This document shows positions 52,227-61,192 of a stretch of 64,000 nt of DNA, piece by piece. Source of the DNA: Limnohabitans sp. T6-5 (GTDB taxonomy: Bacteria > Pseudomonadota > Gammaproteobacteria > Burkholderiales > Burkholderiaceae_C). The notes beneath the pieces are model-generated. The model was not told the origin of the DNA. It did no database searches and saw only the letters and a program-made list of their open reading frames with translations. The stretch covers positions 558,001 to 622,000 of the forward strand of contig NZ_NERV01000001.1 in assembly GCF_003063315.1 (NCBI RefSeq), read 5' to 3'. How positions within the stretch are numbered: position 1 is the stretch's first letter; each line of letters opens with the position of its first letter. The position numbers and the translations under genes are program-made.

Positions 52227-53141
52227 ATGTACCAAGTTTCCAGAGAATCCACGAGCACTTTGGTGTCACTGCGTGGCTGCCGCTACCACGTGCGCCACTG
52301 GGGCAAGCCCTCAGGCACCGCCACACCGCTGGTGCTGGCCCACGGCTGGATGGACGTGGCCGCGTCCTACCAGTTCATGATCGACGCCCTGAGCGACGCC
52401 TTTGTCCAGCAGCGCCCCATCATCGCCTTTGACTGGCGCGGCTACGGCCTGACCGAATCGCCCGCCACCGACAGCTACTGGCTGCCCGACTACCTGGGCG
52501 ACCTGGACGCCCTGCTCGACCACTTCTACCCCGGGCAAACCATTGATTTGGTGGGTCACAGCATGGGCGGCAACGTGGTCATGATGTACGCCGGGGCTCG
52601 GCCTGAGCGCATCCGCCGCCTGGTGAATCTCGAAGGCTTTGGCATGACCCCCACACGCCCGGCTCAGGCCCCGGGCCGCATGGCCCAGTGGCTGGACGAG
52701 CTCAAGGCCCAGCGCGAGGGCAAAAACGATCTCAAACCTTATGCCGAGGCTGCAGGTGTGGCGGCCCGCCTGATGAAAACCAACCGCCGCCTGCCCCAAG
52801 ACAAAGCCGACTGGCTGGCCCAGCACTGGGCCAGGCCCGGTGCGGACGGTCAGTGGCGCATCCTGGGTGACGGGGCGCACAAGGTGGTCAACCCCTATCT
52901 GTACCGGGTGGAAGAAGCGCTTGAGATGTACAAACGCATCAGTGCCCCTGTGCTGGCTGTCGAAGCCTCAGACGACTCTCTGGGTCAGTGGTGGAAGGGC
53001 ACTTACACCTTGGCCGACTACCACGAACGGCTGAAATCGGTACCGCAGGTGCGTGTGCAAGTGATCCAGGACGCCGGGCACATGCTGCACCACGACCAAC
53101 CCCAAGCACTGGCCGAGATGCTCGAAGCATTTCTGGCCTGA
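52227..53141 (+). CDS. Alpha/beta hydrolase
   Basis: A 304-residue serine hydrolase. The oxyanion loop VLAHGWMDVAASYQFMIDAL (about 37-56) and the nucleophile elbow DLVGHSMGGNVVMMYAGARP (Ser near 113) are clear. An Asp in AVEASDDSLGQWW and the His in VQVIQDAGHMLHHDQPQALA complete the triad. The ATG at 52227 was chosen because upstream codons overlap the divergent acyl-CoA synthetase. A thioesterase or ester hydrolase role is likely from context. Confidence 0.9.
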   Translation: MYQVSRESTSTLVSLRGCRYHVRHWGKPSGTATPLVLAHGWMDVAASYQFMIDALSDAFVQQRPIIAFDWRGYGLTESPATDSYWLPDYLGDLDALLDHFYPGQTIDLVGHSMGGNVVMMYAGARPERIRRLVNLEGFGMTPTRPAQAPGRMAQWLDELKAQREGKNDLKPYAEAAGVAARLMKTNRRLPQDKADWLAQHWARPGADGQWRILGDGAHKVVNPYLYRVEEALEMYKRISAPVLAVEASDDSLGQWWKGTYTLADYHERLKSVPQVRVQVIQDAGHMLHHDQPQALAEMLEAFLA

Positions 53142-53231
53142 TACGCCAACCCAAGACGCTGCGATGACTTTTTGTCACGTTTTGACGCTCGCGAGCCTCT
53201 AAAATCGCCCTTTTGTGTGTGGGAGCAGTGG

Positions 53232-53756
53232 GTGAAATATTTCATATCTTGGTGCGCGGGCTTGCTGTGGGTTCTGAACCCTTTTTTGGCGCAGGCTCAA
53301 ACCAATCAGTACTACTGCCCGGACTTTCTGGCCGTTCAAGGCGCCCCTGAACCTTCGCACAAGGGCGAGTTCACCTTCTCGCCTTTTACCCACCACTTCA
53401 GCTCCAGCCCGGAACACAAACCCGTGGTGATGGTGGCGCTGGATGAGCAACTGCCCGGTGGGCGCTTGTGCGGCATCAGCTTTTTCAGCAATTCCTTCGG
53501 CCAGCCCACGGTCTATGTGTACGCTGGCCAACAATTCAACGGCCTTTTGGGCAACCCCAATTTGTTTGTGAAGGTCACTGGCGGCATGCTTTACGGCTAT
53601 GTGGGCAAATACCAAAACAAGGTGCCCTATAACCACAACGGTTTTTCACCTGCCGTGATCCCGTCCATTGGCTACAACTTCAATGAACACGACTCGGTGC
53701 AAATGAAAATACTGGGCACTGCGGGGCTGATGTTCTCCTACGGCCGCAAGTTTTAA
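53232..53756 (+). CDS. Putative outer membrane protein with signal peptide
   Basis: A 174-residue protein from a GTG at 53232. Residues 1-22 (KYFISWCAGLLWVLNPFLAQ) form a signal peptide ending AQAQ. The mature part alternates polar and hydrophobic residues and ends in Phe (MFSYGRKF), as outer membrane barrels do. GRLCGISFFSNSFGQPTVYV and GGMLYGYVGKYQNKVPYNHN resemble small barrel enzymes such as PagP in spacing, but I cannot assign it. An earlier start at 53172 would hide the signal peptide. Confidence 0.6.
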   Translation: MKYFISWCAGLLWVLNPFLAQAQTNQYYCPDFLAVQGAPEPSHKGEFTFSPFTHHFSSSPEHKPVVMVALDEQLPGGRLCGISFFSNSFGQPTVYVYAGQQFNGLLGNPNLFVKVTGGMLYGYVGKYQNKVPYNHNGFSPAVIPSIGYNFNEHDSVQMKILGTAGLMFSYGRKF

Positions 53757-53833
53757 AGTCCTGCGCCCGGGGTTGCCTGCGGCAAGTCATGAGAAAATCG
53801 ACGGTTTAGTGAACCGCACAGAAAAGAATCCTC

Positions 53834-54938
53834 ATGGACGCAGAACACATCAACCAAATCGGCGCAACGCTTTCAGACCTGTCCGCTCGGACCCAAGAAC
53901 TTCGGGGGTATCTTTGACTACGATGCCAAATCTGAACGACTGAGAACCGTCAACGCATCGCTCGAAGACCCGGCCGTCTGGAACGACCCCAAGAAAGCCC
54001 AGGAACTGGGCAAAGAGAAAAAAGCCCTCGACGGCGTGGTGGTGACCATCACCAACCTGACCAGCGAGTTGGCAGACAACCTAGAACTCTTTGAGATGAG
54101 CAAGGAAGAAGGTGACGACGACGGCCTGCTCACCATCGAAGCCGAAGGCGCCAAGCTGTCCAAACTGGTGGAAGAGCTGGAGTTTCGTCGCATGTTCCGC
54201 CACGAAGCCGATCCGCTCAACTGTTTTGTCGACATCCAAGCCGGTGCCGGTGGCACCGAGGCCTGCGACTGGGCCAGCATGCTGCTGCGCCAGTACCTCA
54301 AATACGCCGAACGCAAAGGCTTCAAAGCCACTGTTGAAGAAGAAACCCCGGGCGACACCGCAGGCATCAAAAGCGCGACCATCAAGGTCGAAGGCGAGTA
54401 CGCCTATGGCCTGCTGCGCACCGAAACCGGTGTGCACCGCCTGGTGCGCAAGAGCCCGTTTGACTCGTCGGGCGGACGCCACACGTCTTTTGCCTCGCTG
54501 TTTGTGTACCCCGAGATCGACGACTCGATCGAGATCAACATCAACCCGTCCGACGTGCGCACCGACACCTACCGCGCCAGCGGAGCGGGTGGTCAGCACA
54601 TCAACAAGACCGACTCGGCCGTGCGTCTGACGCACATCCCCACGGGCATCGTGGTGCAGTGCCAAGACGGCCGCAGCCAGCACAGCAACCGCGATGTCGC
54701 TTGGCAGCGCTTGCGCTCGCGCCTGTACGACTACGAAATGCGCAAACGCCAGGAAGAGCAGCAAAAGCTCGAAGACACCAAGACCGATGTGGGCTGGGGT
54801 CACCAGATCCGCAGCTATGTGCTGGACAACAGCCGCATCAAGGACTTGCGCACCAACGTCGAAATTTCGGCCACCCAAAAAGTGCTCGATGGCGACCTCG
54901 ATGCGTTCATCGAAGCCTCACTGAAACAAGGCCTCTGA
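53834..54938 (+). CDS. prfB: Peptide chain release factor 2 (programmed +1 frameshift)
   Basis: Recognises UGA and UAA stop codons and releases the peptide. The gene starts at the ATG at 53834, reads [20 protein letters not shown], reaches an in-frame TGA at 53915-53917, and resumes one base forward at GAC (53916), giving about 367 residues. The anticodon-like tripeptide is SPF in [16 protein letters not shown] and the catalytic motif is [17 protein letters not shown]. Simple ORF finding misses the first 27 codons and sets the start too late. The downstream pepN gene follows by 33 bp. Confidence 0.96.
53902..53918 (+). promoter_or_regulatory. prfB +1 frameshift site
   Basis: CGGGGGTATCTTTGAC contains the Shine-Dalgarno-like GGGGG, the slippery CTT and the TGA followed by C, the poor-termination context conserved in prfB genes. 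Low RF2 favours slippage, so the site is autoregulatory. Confidence 0.95.
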
Positions 54939-54971
54939 GCTGCTCAGACCTCAACGAAAACGGAGTTAGTG

Positions 54972-57674
54972 ATGCGTGAAGGACAACCCCAGGCGATCGA
55001 GCGCGAGGCGTACACAGCCCCCGCGTTCTGGATCGACACCGTCGATCTGACGTTCGACCTCGACCCCACCAAGACCCGCGTGCTGAACAAAATGCGCCTG
55101 CGCCGCAACCCCGATGTGGCGGCCCAGCCGCTGCGTCTGGACGGCGAAGAGCTCAACCTGGCACGCGTGCTCGTCAACGGCGGCGGCACCTCGTTCAAGA
55201 TGGACGGTGATGTGCTGGTGCTCGAGAACCTGCCCGAAGGCCCTGAGGCTTTCGATCTGGAAATCTTCACCACCTGCAACCCCGAGAAAAACACCCAGTT
55301 GTCGGGCCTGTACGTCAGCCAGGGCACGTTTTTCACCCAGTGCGAGGCCGAGGGCTTTCGCCGCATCACCTACTTCCTGGACCGCCCGGATGTGATGGCC
55401 AGCTACACCGTCACGCTGCGCGCCGACAAGGCCAAGTACCCGGTGCTGCTGAGCAATGGCAACCTGGTCGAACAAGGCAACTTGGAAGACGGCCGCCACT
55501 TTGCCAAGTGGGTTGATCCGCACAAAAAGCCTTGCTACCTGTTCGCCCTGGTGGCCGGTCAGTTGGTCGCACGCGAGCAGCGCATCACCAGCCGCAGCGG
55601 CACCGAGCACTTGCTGCAGGTGTTCGTGCGCCCCGGCGACCTCGACAAGACCGAGCACGCGATGAACTCGCTCATGGCCAGCGTGGCCTGGGACGAAGCG
55701 CGCTTTGGCCTGCCGCTGGACTTGGAACGCTTCATGATCGTCGCCACCAGCGACTTCAACATGGGCGCGATGGAAAACAAGGGCCTGAACATCTTCAACA
55801 CCAAGTTCGTGTTGGCCAACCCGAACACCGCCACCGACGTGGACTTCGGCAACATCGAATCGGTCGTGGGCCACGAGTACTTCCACAACTGGACCGGCAA
55901 CCGCATCACCTGCCGCGACTGGTTCCAGCTCTCGCTCAAAGAAGGCCTGACGGTCTTCCGCGACCAAGAGTTCAGCCAGGACATGGCAGGCGTTGCCAGC
56001 GCCCGCGCGGTCAAACGCATCGAAGACGTGCGCGTGCTGCGCACCGTTCAGTTTGCCGAAGACGCCGGCCCCATGGCGCACCCGGTCCGCCCCGACAGCT
56101 ACGTCGAGATCAACAACTTCTACACCGTCACCATCTACGAAAAAGGCTCCGAAGTCGTTCGCATGATGCAGACCTTGGTGGCCAGCCCCGCTGACCTGCA
56201 AGGCCGCGATGGTTTTGCCAAAGGCATGAAGCTCTACTTTGAGCGCCACGATGGTCAAGCCGTGACCTGCGACGACTTTGCGCAAGCCATTGCAGACGCC
56301 AACCCCGGTAGCGCCCTGGCGCAAAACCTGAGCACCTTCAAGCGCTGGTACAGCCAAGCCGGTACACCGCGACTGCAAGCACGCGGTGCCTACAACGCTG
56401 CCGAACGCAGCTACACCCTCACACTGGCCCAGACCTGCCCCGCCACACCCGGCCAGGACAGCAAACAGCCCTTCGTGATCCCGGTCACGCTGGGCCTGCT
56501 CTCGCGTGAGGGCCATGCCCTGCCCCTGCAACAGGCCGGCAGCGCCGAGACCCTGCCCCAGCAAACTTTGGTCTTGACCGAAGCCAGCGCCAGCTACACC
56601 TTCGTCAACCTGGGCAGCGAACCCGTGCCTTCCTTGCTGCGCGGTTTCAGCGCCCCCGTGGTGCTTCAAGATGGCCTGAGCAGCGCCGACCTGCTGTGTC
56701 TGCTGGCCCACGACAGCGACCCCTTCAACCAATGGGAAGCCGGTCAGCGCCTGATGCTGCAAAGCGCGGTGCAAGCCCTCGCGCAAGACCAAACAGGCCC
56801 TGTGCTGTCCGACGAGCTGGTCTCTGCCCTGCGCAATGTGCTGCGCCACCCCGAGCTGGATGCGGCCTTCAAAGACCTGGCGCTCACCTTGCCGTCCGAG
56901 AACTACATCGCTGACCAGCTGAGTGTGGTAGACCCGCAACGCGTGCACGCCTTGCGCGAAGCCATGCGCCTGCAACTGGCCACCGCATTGCAAGCCGACT
57001 GGCAATGGGCTTGGGATGCCCACAAAAACAATGGTGCCTACTCGCCCGATGCGCAATCCAGCGGCCGCCGCGCCCTGGCCGGTCTGGCCATGAGCATGTT
57101 GTGCATCGCCGCCGTGCAGGCGGGTGACGACGTGACGCCGGGCCGCGTGTACCAGCAGTTCAAGGACGCGGGCAACATGACCGACCGCTTCAACGCGCTG
57201 TCGGCCCTGGTGGTCAGTGGCCATGCTTTGGCCAACGACGCGCTGGCGCTGTTCCACAAACTCTTCCAGCACGAAGCCCTGGTCATCGACAAATGGTTTG
57301 CCCTGCAAGCCGGTGCGCCCGACCGCGCTGGCGACGTGCTGCCGCGTGTTCGCCAGCTCATGCAGCATGCCGACTTCAGCCTGCGCAACCCCAACCGCGC
57401 CCGCAGCCTGATCTTCAGCTACTGCACCGCCAACCCGGCCGCCTTCCACCGCACCGACGCCGCAGGCTATGTGTACTGGAGCGAGCAGGTGCTGGCCCTG
57501 GATGCGATCAACCCGCAAGTGGCCGCCCGCCTGGCCCGTGCCATGGACCGCTGGAGCAGCTTGGCCGAGCCCTACCGCAGCGCGGCCAAAGTGGCCATCG
57601 AACGCGTGGCCGCCAAAGCCGACCTGTCCAACGACGTTCGCGAAGTCATCAGCCGTGCATTGAATGCGGCCTGA
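54972..57674 (+). CDS. pepN: Aminopeptidase N (M1 family)
   Basis: Cytoplasmic zinc aminopeptidase of 900 residues, normal for the PepN branch. The substrate-recognition motif GAMEN lies in [20 protein letters not shown] near residue 265, and the zinc site HEYFHNW with a downstream Glu in [17 protein letters not shown] near 300-325. The N-terminal saddle and C-terminal helical domain are complete. The ATG at 54972 has GGAG six bases upstream; a GTG codon just before it is an alternative. It precedes fbp. Confidence 0.95.
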   Translation: MREGQPQAIEREAYTAPAFWIDTVDLTFDLDPTKTRVLNKMRLRRNPDVAAQPLRLDGEELNLARVLVNGGGTSFKMDGDVLVLENLPEGPEAFDLEIFTTCNPEKNTQLSGLYVSQGTFFTQCEAEGFRRITYFLDRPDVMASYTVTLRADKAKYPVLLSNGNLVEQGNLEDGRHFAKWVDPHKKPCYLFALVAGQLVAREQRITSRSGTEHLLQVFVRPGDLDKTEHAMNSLMASVAWDEARFGLPLDLERFMIVATSDFNMGAMENKGLNIFNTKFVLANPNTATDVDFGNIESVVGHEYFHNWTGNRITCRDWFQLSLKEGLTVFRDQEFSQDMAGVASARAVKRIEDVRVLRTVQFAEDAGPMAHPVRPDSYVEINNFYTVTIYEKGSEVVRMMQTLVASPADLQGRDGFAKGMKLYFERHDGQAVTCDDFAQAIADANPGSALAQNLSTFKRWYSQAGTPRLQARGAYNAAERSYTLTLAQTCPATPGQDSKQPFVIPVTLGLLSREGHALPLQQAGSAETLPQQTLVLTEASASYTFVNLGSEPVPSLLRGFSAPVVLQDGLSSADLLCLLAHDSDPFNQWEAGQRLMLQSAVQALAQDQTGPVLSDELVSALRNVLRHPELDAAFKDLALTLPSENYIADQLSVVDPQRVHALREAMRLQLATALQADWQWAWDAHKNNGAYSPDAQSSGRRALAGLAMSMLCIAAVQAGDDVTPGRVYQQFKDAGNMTDRFNALSALVVSGHALANDALALFHKLFQHEALVIDKWFALQAGAPDRAGDVLPRVRQLMQHADFSLRNPNRARSLIFSYCTANPAAFHRTDAAGYVYWSEQVLALDAINPQVAARLARAMDRWSSLAEPYRSAAKVAIERVAAKADLSNDVREVISRALNAA

Positions 57675-57723
57675 ACATACGCCGCTTGAACACGCGCCGC
57701 CTGAACCGAATCAAGGAAACCCC

Positions 57724-58728
57724 ATGAGCAAAATCTCACTCTCCCGCTACCTGGTGGAGCAGCAACGCGACAAAGGCCACATCCCGGCTGATTTGCGCCT
57801 GCTGCTCGAAGTCGTAGCCCGCGCCTGCAAAAGCATCAGCCACGCCGTCAACAAAGGCGCTTTGGGTGGTGTGCTCGGCAGCGCTGAAAGCGAAAACGTG
57901 CAAGGCGAAGTCCAGAAAAAACTGGACATCATCGCCAACGAAGTGCTGCTCGAAGCCAACGAATGGGGCGGCCACCTTGCGGCCATGGCCTCCGAAGAAA
58001 TGGACAGCATCTACCTGGTGCCCAACCGCTATCCGCAAGGCGAATACCTGCTGCTGTTTGATCCTTTGGACGGGTCTTCGAACATCGATGTCAACGTCAG
58101 CATCGGCACCATCTTCAGCGTGCTGAAAAAGCCCGAAGGCAGCCAAGGCGTGACCGAGCAGGACTTCCTGCAACCGGGCAAGCAGCAAGTGGCCGCAGGC
58201 TACTGCGTCTATGGCCCGCAAACCACGCTGGTGCTCACCGTGGGCGACGGCGTGGCCATGTTCACCCTCGACCGCGAGCAAGGCTCCTTTGTGCTCACGC
58301 AAGAAAACCTGCAAGTGCCCACCGACACCAAAGAATTCGCCATCAACATGAGCAATATGCGCCACTGGGACGAACCCGTGCGCCGCTACATCGACGAATG
58401 CCTGCAGGGCAAGGAAGGCCCCCGCGGCAAGGACTTCAACATGCGCTGGATCGCCAGCATGGTGGCCGATGTGCACCGCATTCTGACCCGTGGCGGCGTC
58501 TTCATGTACCCCTGGGACAAGCGCGAGCCGCACAAACCCGGCAAGCTGCGCCTGATGTACGAAGCCAACCCCATGAGCTGGCTGATCGAACAAGCCGGTG
58601 GCGCCGCCACCAACGGCAAAGAGCGCATACTCGACCTGCAACCCACCCAACTGCACGAACGTGTGAGCGTCATGCTGGGCTCGAAAAACGAAGTCGAGCG
58701 CGTGACCAGCTACCACGCAAAGGTATAA
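57724..58728 (+). CDS. fbp: Fructose-1,6-bisphosphatase, class I
   Basis: Gluconeogenic phosphatase of 334 residues. The metal-binding motif is [20 protein letters not shown] near residue 115. [20 protein letters not shown] and [20 protein letters not shown] near residue 270 form the sugar-phosphate site. The ATG at 57724 has AAGGAAACC upstream; the frame is open earlier but is not conserved sequence. It ends 13 bp before tRNA-Thr. Confidence 0.96.
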   Translation: MSKISLSRYLVEQQRDKGHIPADLRLLLEVVARACKSISHAVNKGALGGVLGSAESENVQGEVQKKLDIIANEVLLEANEWGGHLAAMASEEMDSIYLVPNRYPQGEYLLLFDPLDGSSNIDVNVSIGTIFSVLKKPEGSQGVTEQDFLQPGKQQVAAGYCVYGPQTTLVLTVGDGVAMFTLDREQGSFVLTQENLQVPTDTKEFAINMSNMRHWDEPVRRYIDECLQGKEGPRGKDFNMRWIASMVADVHRILTRGGVFMYPWDKREPHKPGKLRLMYEANPMSWLIEQAGGAATNGKERILDLQPTQLHERVSVMLGSKNEVERVTSYHAKV

Positions 58729-58741
58729 TTTTGGAAGGTTA

Positions 58742-58817
58742 GCCGGTGTAGCTCAGTCGGTAGAGCAGCTCATTCGTAATGAGAAGGTCGGGTGTTCGAT
58801 TCATCTCTCCGGCACCA
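58742..58817 (+). tRNA. tRNA-Thr (CGT)
   Basis: A 76-nt cloverleaf with anticodon loop TTCGTAA, T arm GGTGTTCGATTC and encoded CCA. In the acceptor, GCCGGTG faces CTCCGGC with a T-T mismatch at pair 6 (TCTCCGGC where CACCGGC would be perfect). It marks the border to the element on its right. Confidence 0.93.
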
Positions 58818-58825
58818 TTCACATC

Positions 58826-58857
58826 AAGCCCTGATTCGCAAGAGTCAAGGCTTTTTT
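58826..58857 (+). terminator. Terminator after tRNA-Thr
   Basis: AAGCC-C-TGA pairs with TCA-A-GGCTT (one mismatch), followed by TTTTTT. It ends the fbp/tRNA-Thr region. Confidence 0.7.
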
Positions 58858-58956
58858 GTTGAATCAAATATCCCCATGGGTCAAATTTCATGAAGCACCG
58901 TCTCAGGCGGCTATTGGTCAATAATTTTATTGCCTGACAGCCTAAACCCGCATGCA

Positions 58957-59280
58957 TTACGCCTTGCAGTCGGGCATGGAACACACCCCAAAAGCCATGG
59001 AATGGCTCAGCATCTTGAGTTCATGCTGTTGCGTGATTGATTCTTGCAAGACTTCATTTGGACATCGATAAAAGTCGACGGCCGCCCCATAAACGACGTA
59101 TTTCAAATCATCATGATGGCCGCCTTCGGTGAGCTCCAAAGTTGCCTTGGCCGCCTCAAAATGGTTTGAGACCAAAATGCCGACATCGCACAGTTGTGTC
59201 GAAAAAACGATAAACCGTTGCCACCTTACATCGTGCATCTCCCAGCGATTGAGAATGGAGAAAAACCATATACCGTTCAC
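58957..59280 (-). CDS. Hypothetical protein
   Basis: A 107-residue frame from a GTG at 59280; an ATG at 59238 would give 93 residues but has its GGGAG directly abutting it. The sequence (RWQRFIVFSTQLCDVGILVS, DDLKYVVYGAAVDFYRCPNE) looks protein-like and soluble, ends in CSMPDCKA and has no recognised family. It is the only credible frame between tRNA-Thr and the iteron region. Confidence 0.45.
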   Translation of the reverse strand: MNGIWFFSILNRWEMHDVRWQRFIVFSTQLCDVGILVSNHFEAAKATLELTEGGHHDDLKYVVYGAAVDFYRCPNEVLQESITQQHELKMLSHSMAFGVCSMPDCKA

Positions 59281-59345
59281 GCCTTACTTTGGCTGTCAAC
59301 GAACCGCAATGAACGCCCCTGCACTGCAAACCCTTGATTTACCAA

Positions 59346-59383
59346 AGAAAAAGGGCGTTTACTGGAAGCCAGCGAACGCCCTT
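59346..59383 (-). terminator. Terminator facing left
   Basis: On the minus strand, AAGGGCGTT (59383-59375) and AACGCCCTT (59359-59351) form a 9-bp stem with a 15-base loop, followed by TTTTCTTT. It would end leftward transcription from the glycosyltransferase/primase side. No gene is seen between 59384 and 60457. Confidence 0.6.
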
Positions 59384-59464
59384 GAACTTGCATATGGGCT
59401 GGGGGACTTAGAACGATCACCTGAAACCCTCATGAATGCTAGCTTTTACAAATTACCGCTTAAT

Positions 59465-59486
59465 TTTGTTCCCCGATTTGTTCCCC
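59465..59486. repeat. Tandem TTTGTTCCCC repeats
   Basis: TTTGTTCCCC occurs at 59465-59474 and 59477-59486, and an inverse GGGGAACAA lies near 59938. Paired short repeats at an element end can be integrase or replication-protein sites, but nothing else supports this here. Confidence 0.4.
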
Positions 59487-59989
59487 GGTTTGGTCTTTGC
59501 TACCCCCCTTTTTCAGGTCATCATCGGTCGATCAACACCAGGCCAAAATCCGGCCATAAAAAAAGGGTTGTCTCATTCATGCACCAGGCGGGCAAGCACA
59601 CACCCGGCGAACAGGGGGGGGGCTTGAAGGCGTACACCCTGCCCGGCCATGCGCTCACCGTTCACCGTTCGCCTTTTCCAAAACTCGCCCGCTAGAAAAA
59701 ATGCACGGCATGAATCACCAACACCCCAAAACGCCTCAGGGGTACATCGACAGGAGGGCAATCGGTAAATGGTTAAGACAAGTCAACCCCCTAAGTAAAA
59801 CCATGCAACAGTCCGGTTTCATGCTCGCTTCGACCCGTGTGGGCTTTTCCCCAGGAGGACCCAACACGGGCGGGGGGGTATGGCCCAAACAGACCCAGCC
59901 ACACCCCAGACAGGCAAAGGGAAAGCGGCCAAACCGGGGAACAATCGGCGGGGTGTTTGTGTGTTTTGCTTCCGCTATCGTTATTTTGT

Positions 59990-60119
59990 GCGGGGACAAG
60001 CGGGGACAGCGGGGACACCGCATAAACAGGGGCTTGTAGCTGTCCCCGCAACTTTGAGGGCAGCGGGGACAGCGGGGACAAAATGACACTTACCCACAGC
60101 ACAAAACAAGTTATCAACA
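59990..60119. other. Candidate replication origin: GCGGGGACA iterons and DnaA-like boxes
   Basis: The 9-mer GCGGGGACA occurs at 59990, 60000, 60009, 60063 and 60072, and inverted at 60041-60049. Copies at 60000-60010 and 60039-60049 form an 11-bp perfect inverted repeat. TTACCCACA (60090-60098) and TTATCAACA (60111-60119) each differ by one base from the DnaA box TTATCCACA. An AT-rich stretch follows. Iterons, DnaA boxes and AT-rich DNA next to a primase-helicase gene suggest an origin. Confidence 0.55.
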
Positions 60120-60457
60120 GATTTTGCTTAAATAATGCGCAACTCGCTTGAATCCTTGCAGTGCAAGTCACCATTACAAGTGGATTCGAAGCCTAGCCCG
60201 TTAACGTCCAGGCACCGGGCACCCGTGGCCCCCGCAAGATCGGACAGCAGCGCCAGCAGGGACAGGCCAAACGCTGGCGCTGCCCACCAGATCGGCGGGC
60301 ACCGGGTGGGCGTGGGTATGGCACCAGGTCAAGGGCTTGGCTTTTCCCTTGCTTGGTGCGAGCCTCGCCTACCAGTTGCAGCGCGAAAGGAAACCCCGCC
60401 CGCCCCCTTATCGGGCGGCACAGCGGGTGGGCCTTCATGCCCACAGCATTGACGCTC

Positions 60458-61189
60458 TCATAAACAGCGCCGCCGCGTTTCAGCTTGCAGGGCGTTCATC
60501 GAATCAAACCCCAGCGCCAGGGCCGCATGGGTAAAGCTTTCCTGTTCAAAGTATCGGCTCCCGTTGGTGTCATGTTGCCGCCACAGCCTGCCCACCATGG
60601 GCACATGCACGGGCCACGATGTGGGCGGGGGGTTGGTATAGGGCTTCACAATGGCCAGGTCTAAATAAAACTCGCAAGCCTGCCCCACTGTTCGCATTGC
60701 AGGCAGGTGGGGCGTGACCTGTTCACGGCGATACAGCTTCACGCCGTGAACGTGCGTCCCCCTGCATACGTGTAGCAGCGGGTCATAACCCCCGGGCCAC
60801 AGATTGGGGCGCACTGGCCAGGCTTCCAGCCTCTCATTCACCATTTGCTCACCAGCCCATGCAAAAGGTGCGCCCGGGTTGTCTTGCAGCACCTTCAACA
60901 GCGCGGCAAACGTGCCCGGGTTTATTCGGTCATCGGGATCAACCGAAGTCACTAAAGGGGCGCGGCCCAAAGCAAAGCCACAGGCCCGGGCCTCACCTAA
61001 CTGGCCATCAATGCCGGGCAACCAATGTTGATTCACGGGCTGGGTGTCAAGGTCTGCCCGCATCTCGTTGACCCAGCCAGGGTGAAAGCGCGGCAATTCC
61101 AACACGTGGCAGTCTATGAGGTGCGGCAAAGCCGGGGCGGGGCTGTCTTGCTCGTTGCATGGGGTGGGCGTGGTCATGTTGGTGGTCAT
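60458..61189 (-). CDS. GT-A fold glycosyltransferase-like protein
   Basis: A 243-residue protein that starts 3 bp after the primase/helicase stop, so the two are cotranscribed. GFALGRAPLVTSVDPDDRIN contains a D-P-D-D in the place of the metal-binding D-x-D of GT-A glycosyltransferases, preceded by a G-x-A-R-x-x-G-x-A-L-x stretch that also fits the nucleotide-sugar domain. FAWAGEQMVNERLEAWPVRP and CRGTHVHGVKLYRREQVTPH follow. There are no membrane segments. It may modify DNA, a phage-like product or the cell surface; the acceptor is unknown. Confidence 0.65.
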   Translation of the reverse strand: MTTNMTTPTPCNEQDSPAPALPHLIDCHVLELPRFHPGWVNEMRADLDTQPVNQHWLPGIDGQLGEARACGFALGRAPLVTSVDPDDRINPGTFAALLKVLQDNPGAPFAWAGEQMVNERLEAWPVRPNLWPGGYDPLLHVCRGTHVHGVKLYRREQVTPHLPAMRTVGQACEFYLDLAIVKPYTNPPPTSWPVHVPMVGRLWRQHDTNGSRYFEQESFTHAALALGFDSMNALQAETRRRCL

Positions 61190-61192
61190 GGC

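Noticed and set aside
54966-57518. An 850-codon open frame on the minus strand
   Set aside because: Antisense to pepN, with shadow-type composition and no recognisable motif.
59736-60089. A 117-codon frame with CPRCPRCP repeats, resembling a zinc protein
   Set aside because: The Cys-Pro-Arg pattern is only the translation of the GGGGACAGC iterons.
60193-60444. An 83-codon frame on the minus strand with several cysteines
   Set aside because: No plausible start signal or motif; three frames are open here because the DNA is very GC-rich.
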